A stretch of DNA of 14,846 nt from a bacterium. GTDB lineage: Bacteria > Patescibacteriota > Minisyncoccia > Minisyncoccales > JAGGSE01. Below the pieces are notes generated by a model. The model made no database searches. It saw only the letters and a list, made by a program, of their open reading frames with translations, and had not been told where the DNA came from. Of this stretch, positions 6,153 to 11,206 are shown piece by piece. Both the position numbers and the translations under genes were made by a program. Numbering within the stretch: position 1 is the stretch's first letter; each line of letters starts with the position of its first letter. The stretch spans positions 1-14,846 of the forward strand of contig JAGGSE010000090.1 in assembly GCA_021159225.1 (NCBI GenBank), read 5' to 3'.

Positions 6153-6320
6153 CATACACAGAAGAAGGGGGAAGAGGGGGCGGCGGCTAGGAGGATAGAC
6201 CCTTCATCGGCCCAGCCTCAGGACGTTACAGGGGCCTACTAACGCAAAACCGACTGTACTATACTGTGGCCCCTCACTATTCTATATCCCAAAATAGGAT
6301 ATATAAAAATTGTGAAAATG
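6153..6320. other. Non-coding stretch with G-rich tract and two hairpins
   Basis: No gene is seen here. It holds purine/G-rich DNA at about 6161-6194. An inverted repeat AGGGGCC (6230-6236) and GGCCCCT (6268-6274) follows, with a 31-base loop. Next is TATATCC (6283-6289) with GGATATA (6297-6303), loop CAAAATA. The latter overlaps a plus-strand TATA-like GATATATAAAA. With the CCTTGYTA elements just upstream this is the best place in the window to look for a replication origin or a further small RNA. Confidence 0.4.
6302..6320 (-). terminator. T-rich terminator downstream of the guide RNA
   Basis: On the minus strand the sequence after the last D box reads CATTTTCACAATTTTTATAT, with runs of four and five T. 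This suits termination of the leftward transcript just after the C/D-box array. Confidence 0.5.
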
Positions 6321-6420
6321 AGCGGTCAGATGAGTCGCTGCTCGTCATCCCCGCCCAGGGTCAGAGGAGGTCACCCTCATCATCCCACTAGGGTCAGAAA
6401 GAAGCCCCTTCATCATCTAC
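6321..6420 (-). ncRNA. Triple C/D-box guide RNA
   Basis: Read on the minus strand, box C ATGATGA (6416-6410), exactly 12 bases, box D' CTGA (6397-6394), a 10-base spacer, C' ATGATGA (6383-6377), exactly 12 bases, D CTGA (6364-6361), a 12-base spacer, C'' ATGACGA (6348-6342), exactly 12 bases, D'' CTGA (6329-6326). Archaeal C/D guide RNAs have box C RUGAUGA, box D CUGA and about 12-base guides; here three units fit. Both spacers start CCC and end GGG, so each D/C pair can form a kink-turn with its stem, the L7Ae site. Guides: AGGGGCUUCUUU, GGGUGACCUCCU, GCAGCGACUCAU. The RNA begins four bases after the stop of the last leftward gene, so it is probably cut from that 3' end. It should direct 2'-O-methylation opposite the fifth base before each D box. 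Usual archaeal RNAs have two units, not three. Confidence 0.83.
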
Positions 6421-6729
6421 CTAGCTTATGAGCTTTCTTATTCCGGATCCGTAGTCAGCCGGCTCCCATCCCTTTACTTCACTCGCAGCTACTAGCTCAT
6501 TATCTTTTTTTTTGTCTTCTTTTTCTCTTTTCTCTTCCTTCGCCAGAGCTTCCTCCAATTTTTTGAAGAAGTCTTCAACCTCATACGTGTACTTTATTGC
6601 GGATTCAAGGAACAATACCGCCTCTTCCACCTGCCCGGATGCTAGATAAAGCAATGTCTCCAGGATAAACCTCCTTATGTCGCACACTTTATACGCCGTG
6701 ATGCGCACATCGGCAAGATCAATCTTCAC
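6421..6729 (-). CDS. Helical protein of unknown function, last gene of leftward operon
   Basis: 102 residues from a GTG at 6729, chosen because GGAGGTG lies six bases before it; ATG at 6750 is possible but its upstream sequence is poorer. After a short beta strand (KIDLADVRITAYK) it is mostly helical (RRFILETLLYLASGQVEEAVLFLESAIKY). A long charged Lys/Glu stretch (about 66-82) that looks like a solvent-exposed helix follows, and a Gly-rich tail. The middle resembles a TPR-like helical pair but is too short to assign. It overlaps the upstream gene by 11 bases. Its stop is followed after four bases by box C of the guide RNA. Confidence 0.62.
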   Translation of the reverse strand: MKIDLADVRITAYKVCDIRRFILETLLYLASGQVEEAVLFLESAIKYTYEVEDFFKKLEEALAKEEKREKEDKKKDNELVAASEVKGWEPADYGSGIRKLIS

Positions 6730-6982
6730 AGTCCTCACCTCCATTGCCATTCACAACGCATTTTCTAGCAGCGTTCTTTAGTACTGTTTCAAGCCTATAC
6801 TTTATTAGACTCCACTCAAAAAATTTTCTAGAAAAGAGCTCTGGATCAATTTCATCCTTCGCTAGCATTTCGTGCAGTATGTCTATGACCATCCTAGCCC
6901 GTGCTAGCGATCTTGCTAAGTCTTCAGGTCTCGGTGGATCCACGTCAATAGCACGAAGCCTGCCGTACTTCACGATCTTCAT
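6719..6982 (-). CDS. Small helical protein of unknown function
   Basis: 87 residues, MKIVKYGRLRAIDVDPPRPE followed by two long helices (LARSLARARMVIDILHEMLA and ELFSRKFFEWSLIKYRLETV) and a tail with NGNGGEDCED. The helix-helix build is common in small virus regulatory proteins that bind host factors; nothing more specific can be said. A GGAGGA sequence ten bases before the ATG lies inside the end of the previous gene, only three bases separate the genes, and the next gene overlaps its end, so the three are cotranslated. Confidence 0.62.
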   Translation of the reverse strand: MKIVKYGRLRAIDVDPPRPEDLARSLARARMVIDILHEMLAKDEIDPELFSRKFFEWSLIKYRLETVLKNAARKCVVNGNGGEDCED

Positions 6983-6985
6983 TGT

Positions 6986-7165
6986 TTATTCATCCTCCGT
7001 CAAGGAAGGCGGAATCATATAATACTCTTTTAACTCGGCTCTCATCTCTGCGATACTTTGCATGATCTCGTCATACTCATCATCGTCTATCAGACCATTG
7101 AGGTAAAGTTCCTCGATCTCACTCTCGTACTCATCAAGCTCCTCAAGGGCTCTTGGCCTTCTCAT
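6986..7165 (-). CDS. Acidic 59-residue protein of unknown function
   Basis: Starts MRRPRALEELDEYESEIEEL, continues YLNGLIDDDEYDEIMQSIAE and ends MIPPSLTEDE. It is strongly acidic after the first five residues and predicted as two helices. The middle GLIDDDEYDEIMQ resembles the short-coiled SHOCT-type pattern (gly-hydrophobic-x-x-x-E-Y/F-x-x), in which a helix follows a GxIT/DxxEF turn, but it is only suggestive. It sits three bases after the stop of the zinc-finger gene and three bases before the next start, filling an otherwise empty 186-base gap in a tightly packed operon. The ribosome binding site (GAGGCGAT) is weak. Confidence 0.6.
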   Translation of the reverse strand: MRRPRALEELDEYESEIEELYLNGLIDDDEYDEIMQSIAEMRAELKEYYMIPPSLTEDE

Positions 7166-7168
7166 CTT

Positions 7169-7627
7169 TTATCGCCTCATGAGTTCCGTGAAGTGGTACT
7201 TAAATCGCTCCTCAAAAACTTTCTTTGCAAGTTCTGGGTTTTTTTCTATTGCCCGTAGTACTGCTATACCACAGCATCGCTTCCCATCAACCTTAAAGAT
7301 GTGCTTTTCGTAGGCCTCCTCATTTTTGAATTCGACGCCGCAAACGCCGCATATTATGCCTATGCTTTCTGACGCCCCTGCAGAGTTTTCGCTACTTTCC
7401 ACAAAGCCTAGCAAAAACTCTATCACTTCCTTTAGGTTACCTGACAAGAGTAGCAGGTCAAACCCTAGCTCGCTTATCGAGTTCCCGATGTTCACGGCAA
7501 CTTCTGAGTTAGGTATGTATGTGTACACGTCTTTCTCGATATCCAACAGAGCTTTGTACCACTTTAAGACTTTGCTCCTCCAGAACTGAAGATCCTTAAT
7601 GATGTCTTTCACCTTTTCGTTGTTCAT
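7169..7627 (-). CDS. Helical protein with C2HC-type zinc finger
   Basis: 152 residues. Residues 1-78 are helical and hydrophobic (IIKDLQFWRSKVLKWYKALL, ISELGFDLLLLSGNLKEVIE). Residues 91-120 carry a zinc finger: Cys93 and Cys96 in CGVCGVEF, then His109 in YEKHIF, then Cys118-Cys119. That is CxxC-x12-H with a Cys in the final place, a C2H2-like finger with a Cys in place of the last His. Residues 121-152 form a C-terminal helix. Single zinc fingers of this kind are common in archaeal virus proteins and bind DNA or protein. The ATG follows GGAGGAGAAGG and lies 32 bases inside the upstream gene. Confidence 0.68.
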   Translation of the reverse strand: MNNEKVKDIIKDLQFWRSKVLKWYKALLDIEKDVYTYIPNSEVAVNIGNSISELGFDLLLLSGNLKEVIEFLLGFVESSENSAGASESIGIICGVCGVEFKNEEAYEKHIFKVDGKRCCGIAVLRAIEKNPELAKKVFEERFKYHFTELMRR

Positions 7628-7883
7628 CCTTCTCCTCCTCCTTGAGGATAGCTTTTATAGCTTCGTCAAGATTTAAAACGAATGAGCTCTGCAGAAGCGT
7701 TAGTAGTATTTTGATCTGCTCGCCGGTCAATGGCTTGGGAACATAGTACGTACACTTCTCAGAATCTAGAACAAACGCAATAACGTGCTCACGCCCTATG
7801 CCAGGTCCTATCCGTATGCTCTGCACCCTGTCAAGGTTTATGCAATAAATAAATTCACCACGCTTCCAGTACACGAGCTTCAT
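7596..7883 (-). CDS. Small alpha/beta protein of unknown function
   Basis: 95 residues. Residues 1-52 alternate strands (KLVYWKRGEFIYCINLDRVQ, SIRIGPG, HVIAFVLDSEKCTYYVPKPL), and residues 53-85 form an amphipathic helix (TGEQIKILLTLLQSS and on), followed by a charged tail. A beta sheet closed by one helix is the pattern of PH-like or similar small domains, but no family can be named. The ATG follows GGAGGTGAGTAA at ideal spacing. The 3' end overlaps the zinc-finger gene. Confidence 0.64.
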   Translation of the reverse strand: MKLVYWKRGEFIYCINLDRVQSIRIGPGIGREHVIAFVLDSEKCTYYVPKPLTGEQIKILLTLLQSSFVLNLDEAIKAILKEEEKDEQRKGERHH

Positions 7884-7906
7884 TTACTCACCTCCTCCCT
7901 AAGTTT

Positions 7907-8209
7907 TCAATCCTTATAATACATATAGCGCATCTCGACTCTAAGATCGTTCACCTGCGCTGTCTGCAGTATGTCATTGATCACACGAATTATGTAGTCA
8001 TTACCACACACATGAGCGAAGTCCTCAGATCCTATGTAAACATAGCCCTCATGGCTCTCCAGGAACTCCTCCACGAATGGACAGTCCGCATCGTACAGAT
8101 CCCTCTGGTACTTCTTGAATATGTCTTCGTATTCCTTGCGCACTAAGACATCAAAAGCTAGAGTCTTGTAACCCTCATGAAACAATATCACAACGTCAGC
8201 GTCACTCAT
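7907..8209 (-). CDS. Small alpha/beta protein of unknown function
   Basis: 100 residues from the ATG at 8209, which follows GGAGGGGGGAGACACGC. A longer form from 8248 would run far into the upstream gene and lacks a ribosome binding site. It reads as mixed strands and helices (DADVVILFHEGYKTLAFDVL, EYEDIFKKYQRDLYDADCPF, GYVYIGSEDFAHVCG, DYIIRVINDILQTA, VEMRYMYYKD) with two Cys. It overlaps the upstream gene by eight bases in a GAGTGA-type junction. No family is recognised. Confidence 0.64.
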   Translation of the reverse strand: MSDADVVILFHEGYKTLAFDVLVRKEYEDIFKKYQRDLYDADCPFVEEFLESHEGYVYIGSEDFAHVCGNDYIIRVINDILQTAQVNDLRVEMRYMYYKD

Positions 8210-8495
8210 GCGTGTCTCCCCCCTCCTCGCCCTGCGCCTTTTTTGCAAGATCTTTCAGGACTTCCACCTCATCAAGGGCCTGCTTTACGTACCATAGCAT
8301 ATCGAAAACCCGAGCTAACCTTTTCGCCTGCGCCTCCGCTAGATAGTAGTATTCCTTGTCCTTCAGCCAACTGATATCGGCATTTATATCAGACGCTAGT
8401 ATTCTCCCAGTAGCGATGACGCCCTTGAGGAGGTCCTTAATGGTATCTGCTTCATCTATAATGGCTTCTATATAATGCTTGTTCTCCTCACTCAC
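8202..8495 (-). CDS. Helical protein of unknown function
   Basis: 97 residues from a GTG behind GAGGTGTTAGCCC. It is almost entirely helical, two to three long amphipathic helices (HYIEAIIDEADTIKDLLKGV, AEAQAKRLARVFDMLWYVKQ, ALDEVEVLKDLAKKAQG), with no membrane segment, so a soluble helical bundle or coiled-coil dimer is likely. It lies between the membrane-protein gene at 8507 and the gene at 7907 in the leftward operon. No function can be given. Confidence 0.64.
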   Translation of the reverse strand: MSEENKHYIEAIIDEADTIKDLLKGVIATGRILASDINADISWLKDKEYYYLAEAQAKRLARVFDMLWYVKQALDEVEVLKDLAKKAQGEEGGDTHE

Positions 8496-8506
8496 GGGCT
8501 AACACC

Positions 8507-9025
8507 TCACCACCAACATAGCACTAATATCCAAGCCAAGATCACCACAAGGAGACCAAGCCAAGACCAGATGTATATCACGAACCACGCAAGCGCTTCC
8601 GAAAAGTGATTTATGTAGTACCACTTCCAAGCGTTGATTTCGAGGCTGTTCAGATCCTTTCTGATGTCCATAATCATCAGCTGGTATTCCGTGCTGTCCT
8701 TTCTCAGCTTCTCAACCCTCTCCAGCCTGTCGATCAAGTTACACACGATCCTGTAGCACTCACGCATGTCAGTATTAGGATTCTTGTACACAAAGGCGAA
8801 ATAGCCCTGCGTCATGCCGTACTTCTCCATGTTCGCCCTCAGCTGCTCTAGATACATCTTCATGTCGTGGGCGTCAGCCGCCGTCTTTGCCCTGTCGAGC
8901 AGCGAGTTTACGTTGTTCTTTGCCCAGATGTCGATGTACACAAAGTGCACAATAGTCCCGACCCACGCTGCCGTCACTAAAATCGCAACAAACAAGCAAG
9001 CATATGCTTCCTTTTCCATACTCAC
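8507..9025 (-). CDS. Membrane protein with N- and C-terminal transmembrane segments
   Basis: 172 residues. The first membrane segment is at about 6-31 (AYACLFVAILVTAAWVGTIV). A charged helical central domain of about 100 residues with two Cys follows (MRECYRIVCNLIDRLERVEK), then a C-terminal Trp-rich hydrophobic region at about 140-172 (WFVIYIWSWLGLLVVILAWI) that ends LCWW. The central part would sit on one side of the membrane between two anchors. A GTG at 9025 lies four bases after GGAGGTG; ATG at 9019 is the alternative and removes two residues. Possible roles are envelope anchoring, superinfection exclusion or virion exit, all inference. It is followed by the small membrane-unrelated gene at 8202. 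Confidence 0.68.
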   Translation of the reverse strand: MSMEKEAYACLFVAILVTAAWVGTIVHFVYIDIWAKNNVNSLLDRAKTAADAHDMKMYLEQLRANMEKYGMTQGYFAFVYKNPNTDMRECYRIVCNLIDRLERVEKLRKDSTEYQLMIMDIRKDLNSLEINAWKWYYINHFSEALAWFVIYIWSWLGLLVVILAWILVLCWW

Positions 9026-9042
9026 ACAAACCACCTCCTATG

Positions 9043-9240
9043 TCAGATCCAACCAAACTCGTCAAGCATATCAAGTACGAGAATAACAACAAGGCCAATA
9101 ATAGCTGCAGCGCCCAAGAGAATCGCAATTAGTGCAAATGCCTCTGACTCAATAATCAACGCCAATAGCGCAAAAAGCACCGTGAGAGCAAAACACATCA
9201 GCGGTATCGGCGCATAATCGATAGGATCATGCTTAAGCAT
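9043..9240 (-). CDS. Small two-helix membrane protein
   Basis: 65 residues. The ATG at 9240 lies six bases after AAGGAGGTC; an in-frame GTG at 9246 is too close to that site. Two membrane segments are clear: about 13-32 (IPLMCFALTVLFALLALIIE) and about 36-57 (FALIAILLGAAAIIGLVVIL), joined by a very short loop, with short hydrophilic ends. It precedes the larger membrane protein at 8507 by 17 bases, so the two are likely made together and may act together. Function unknown. Confidence 0.68.
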   Translation of the reverse strand: MLKHDPIDYAPIPLMCFALTVLFALLALIIESEAFALIAILLGAAAIIGLVVILVLDMLDEFGWI

Positions 9241-9296
9241 TTTCACGACCTCCTTACCCTAAATGAAGAGGTCACTCAACTTCACTCCTCCGATTC

Positions 9297-9321
9297 CTTC
9301 ATAAGCTGCGACTTTATGAAG
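9297..9321 (-). other. Stem-loop between leftward genes
   Basis: CTTCATAA (9297-9304) and TTATGAAG (9314-9321) form a perfect 8-base-pair stem with a 9-base loop. It lies right after the stop of the gene at 9322 and in a 75-base gap, unusual in an operon where most genes overlap. It could be a processing or stability element. Confidence 0.45.
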
Positions 9322-9621
9322 TCAGAAGTAATCGGCGAAAATATGCTTCAGCTGGGCTACTCCGTCTTCATCGAGCGGGATCATAGCAATGCGATCCCAG
9401 CCGCCGTCGTCGTATTCAAAAACCATGACATAATCGTTGTAAAGGCGAACAAACAAGAGGTCGAATGGATCGCCGTTGTGGAAATCAAGCCTAGCTTCGA
9501 TCACGCTGTCATCGTTGTTGCTGTGTATGATGTCCCAGCCCTTGACGTTTTCATGCTGGGACTTCTTGGCTTGGGCTTCAAGCCAAGTCATGATTTCATC
9601 AACAACCTCTAACATATCCAT
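9322..9621 (-). CDS. Acidic alpha/beta protein of unknown function
   Basis: 99 residues from the ATG at 9621, six bases after GGAGGTG; longer starts at 9645 and 9642 lie upstream of that site. It has an N-terminal helix (MLEVVDEIMTWLEAQAKKSQ), then alternating strands with many Asp and Asn (DSVIEARLDFHNGDPFDLLF, VRLYNDYVMVFEYDDGGWDR), then a short C-terminal helix. Strong acidity and small size are reminiscent of proteins that mimic DNA or block host factors, but that is only a guess. It has its own TATA box, so a second leftward transcript begins here. Confidence 0.62.
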   Translation of the reverse strand: MDMLEVVDEIMTWLEAQAKKSQHENVKGWDIIHSNNDDSVIEARLDFHNGDPFDLLFVRLYNDYVMVFEYDDGGWDRIAMIPLDEDGVAQLKHIFADYF

Positions 9622-9677
9622 CACCCACACCTCCTCCGCCATCATATCACATCTCTATTCTATATTATGTCATTTGA

Positions 9678-9689
9678 AGTATATATAGT
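9678..9689 (-). promoter_or_regulatory. Archaeal TATA box for the leftward unit starting at 9621
   Basis: On the minus strand the sequence reads AACTATATATAC. It would place a transcript start near 9655-9660, about 35-40 bases before the ATG. It makes an internal promoter in the leftward gene block, upstream of the membrane proteins and all genes down to the guide RNA. Confidence 0.6.
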
Positions 9690-9694
9690 TTTCG

Positions 9695-10093
9695 CTATTC
9701 CTCCTCATGACCGAGCCTGCGATACTTGTGGCCAATGACAATCTCTCTGTACTCTCCTATCACTATGTCCCTTACCGCCTCAAGGTTAAGGCCGACGTAA
9801 ATCAGGTCGTCCCTAATCACCTTTTCTCCGTACTTCTCGGCGAGATATTCGTACAATGGCGTCAGGGATGCATGATGAAGGGCCAGCGCAATACTACCGT
9901 GATGATCCCGCATGTCGTCAATGAAATACTTCCTGAGGCCCACTAACTTTCTGTAGTCGTGAAAATCCCTGAACTTCAGTAGGCCCGTCTCCCCGTCGTA
10001 GTAGTACTCGCTGCCACCCTGATTGCTGCCCTTTTGCCTTTCAGTAATCTCCTTGGCTATCTTTTTGATCTTTTCTCCTGTTCCCCAAGCCAT
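9695..10093 (-). CDS. Helical basic protein of unknown function
   Basis: 132 residues from the ATG at 10093, eight bases after GGAGGTA and 37 bases inside the upstream gene. The N-terminus is basic (GEKIKKIAKEITERQKGS) and followed by a Tyr/Gly-rich stretch (EYYYDGETGLLKF), then helices with several His (DMRDHHGSIALALHHASLTP) and a C-terminal region ending KYRRLGHEEE. His-rich helices could bind metal but no known metal motif is complete. No family is recognised. It ends the first leftward transcript unit, just before the internal promoter. Confidence 0.62.
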   Translation of the reverse strand: MAWGTGEKIKKIAKEITERQKGSNQGGSEYYYDGETGLLKFRDFHDYRKLVGLRKYFIDDMRDHHGSIALALHHASLTPLYEYLAEKYGEKVIRDDLIYVGLNLEAVRDIVIGEYREIVIGHKYRRLGHEEE

Positions 10094-10380
10094 TCTCTGA
10101 TTACCTCCACACACCTTTGATCTTTCGCAACTACCTCGTTCATAAGATACTTATATGCCTCTAAGTCCTCCCTGAGCTTTTTGTTTTCCTCCTCAAGCTC
10201 TGAGATGCGCTTTTCAAGCTCAGAAATAGTAGCCTCGAAATCCTTACGGTACATATCTATGATATGCTCTATGAACTCCGTTCTCGAAAGATTACCCCTC
10301 GCAAAGTCTATATACTCGAAAATATCTTTAGACAACGAGAGCTGCACAAGCACATAGTCCTTCTCCTTGTGCCTTGGCAT
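10057..10380 (-). CDS. Ribbon-helix-helix regulator with C-terminal coiled coil
   Basis: 107 residues from the ATG at 10380, which follows GGAGGAAGAGTGAG. Residues 8-48 fit a ribbon-helix-helix domain: strand DYVLVQLSLS, helix KDIFEYIDFARGN, turn LSRTE, helix FIEHIIDMYRKD. Residues 49-82 are a heptad coiled coil (ISELEKRISELEEENKKLRE) that would drive dimer or higher assembly, followed by a further helix. Proteins like this are common archaeal virus repressors. It is second in the leftward operon behind a winged-helix gene and next to the symmetric operator region, so control of that region is a sensible guess. Confidence 0.75.
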   Translation of the reverse strand: MPRHKEKDYVLVQLSLSKDIFEYIDFARGNLSRTEFIEHIIDMYRKDFEATISELEKRISELEEENKKLREDLEAYKYLMNEVVAKDQRCVEVIREWLGEQEKRSKR

Positions 10381-10381
10381 C

Positions 10382-10603
10382 TCACTCTTCCTCCTTCTTT
10401 TTGAGATATAAAATCCCATTCTCGTACTCGACATCATCAAAGAACACGGATATGTCCTTGCACAGCTTCCTCGCTGCATCGTAGCTGAGCCATGTAAGCC
10501 TCATGACATCCTCGATAGTCATCATTGCACCCTCTTCGCCCGCATTGGAACGCAACACTTGAACAACCTTGTTCATTAATTTCAACCTTCTCTTAGATAC
10601 CAC
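10382..10603 (-). CDS. Winged-helix DNA-binding protein
   Basis: 73 residues from a GTG at 10603, six bases after GGAGGTG; an in-frame ATG at 10639 has no ribosome binding site and would be nearly leaderless. Three helices (KRRLKLMNKVVQVLRSNAGE, MTIEDVMRLTW, LSYDAARKLCKDI) are followed by a beta hairpin (VFFDDVEYENGILYLKKK), the pattern of a winged helix, with SYDAARKLC the likely recognition helix. It is the first gene of the leftward block, so probably an early regulator that acts at the neighbouring symmetric control region. The Lys/Glu tail ends two bases before the next start. Confidence 0.72.
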   Translation of the reverse strand: MVSKRRLKLMNKVVQVLRSNAGEEGAMMTIEDVMRLTWLSYDAARKLCKDISVFFDDVEYENGILYLKKKEEE

Positions 10604-10667
10604 ATCTATCACCTCCTTTGTGTCTATTTTGTCTCTCACACATTATTATTATGACGCCATAGATATA

Positions 10668-10678
10668 TATACCTTTCG
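10668..10678 (-). promoter_or_regulatory. Archaeal TATA box for the main leftward operon
   Basis: On the minus strand it reads GGTATATATAT, with the left arm of the large inverted repeat starting a few bases upstream, where TFB would bind. The predicted start is near 10645, about 40 bases before the GTG of the winged-helix gene. Confidence 0.65.
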
Positions 10679-10680
10679 CT

Positions 10681-10840
10681 GTGAGAGAGAGAGCGTCTCG
10701 AGAGATACATCTCAGGTTGAATGTATTATTATTTTAGGAATTCATTCGTTCATTAATTAATGAATGAATGAATGATCAAAAACAACAAATAATGATACCT
10801 AGTCATTCATTTGTATCTCTCGATCCCCTCGATCTCTCAC
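10681..10840. promoter_or_regulatory. Nested inverted repeats in the divergent control region
   Basis: Arms 10681-10709 and 10812-10840 match as inverted repeats at 24 of 29 positions, including the perfect 11-base pair CGAGAGATACA/TGTATCTCTCG and the end pair GTGAGAGA/TCTCTCAC. Inner arms 10723-10734 (GTATTATTATTT) and 10787-10798 (AAATAATGATAC) match at 11 of 12 and share the same centre, 10760.5. Inside, 10740-10773 is a 34-base AT-rich palindrome of ATTC/GAAT repeats with one mismatched pair, centred at 10756.5. The whole lies between the leftward and rightward TATA boxes. It could be an operator for the ribbon-helix-helix or winged-helix protein, a ParB-type site, or a replication origin. 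Confidence 0.7.
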
Positions 10841-10867
10841 ACACCTGTTTTGGTGGCTTCTCTGGCA

Positions 10868-10878
10868 AGAAATATATT
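10868..10878 (+). promoter_or_regulatory. Archaeal TATA box for the rightward operon
   Basis: AGAAATATATT preceded by purine-rich GGCAAG, a plausible TFB-recognition element. It predicts a start near 10898, about 18 bases ahead of AAGGAGGTGG and about 30 before the TTG at 10929. A second AT-rich match at 10890-10897 is too close to the gene. Confidence 0.6.
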
Positions 10879-10928
10879 ATCACGGTCTCAATATTCATAT
10901 ATTAGAAACAAATAAGGAGGTGGTTCTC

Positions 10929-11183
10929 TTGGCTGAGGAAGTAGGTACTACGGTCAAAATTATAGACATTTCAAAGGTTCCCAGCGCAGAAGCCGGTAGG
11001 GCGGGCAAGTATGACCTGATCGTGACTTACCAGGACAGCGCTGGGCGAGTTCGCATTGTGACGATTCCATATGAAGAATTTGCAGGTAAATCAGAAGATG
11101 AGCAAGTTGCAATTCTTAGAAAGTACATTCAAGCAGAGGAACAGGCACGTCTCAAGTTCGTGGGCAGGGAGATCAAGATATAG
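10929..11183 (+). CDS. Small alpha/beta protein, first gene of rightward operon
   Basis: 84 residues from a TTG at 10929, six bases after AAGGAGGTG; a GTG at 10920 lies inside that site. It has strands TVKIIDISKV, YDLIVTYQDSAGRVRIVTIP, helix EDEQVAILRKYIQAEEQARL and a closing strand KFVGREIKI, the layout of a small sheet with one long helix. I do not recognise a named family. It is cotranscribed with the 698-residue helical protein (23 bases apart), and small proteins in that place in viruses are often chaperones or minor structural parts; this is inference. Confidence 0.68.
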   Translation: MAEEVGTTVKIIDISKVPSAEAGRAGKYDLIVTYQDSAGRVRIVTIPYEEFAGKSEDEQVAILRKYIQAEEQARLKFVGREIKI

Positions 11184-11206
11184 CGGCAAAAACAAAGTGA
11201 GGTGCA

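Noticed and set aside
6180..6275. Possible second C/D-box RNA on the minus strand (CTGA, then CCGATGA)
   Set aside because: Box C mismatches at its first two positions, no D box follows at 12 bases (CCTA instead), and no box C precedes the CTGA at the right distance.
6297..6307. Plus-strand TATA box (GATATATAAAA) driving an RNA across the C/D array
   Set aside because: It may be real, but the plus-strand product has no recognisable boxes or frame, and the same bases act as T-run terminator on the minus strand. Kept only as a note.
6325..6420. Three 33-35 base tandem repeats with GGTCAGA and CATCATC, at first sight a short CRISPR array or iterons
   Set aside because: The repeats are too short and too diverged for CRISPR. 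The conserved parts are exactly boxes D and C on the other strand at exact guide spacing, so a guide RNA explains them better.
9867..9905. ATGATGA and TGATGA strings resembling another C/D-box RNA on the plus strand
   Set aside because: No CTGA lies 10-14 bases after either box, and the stretch is inside the coding region of the gene at 9695.
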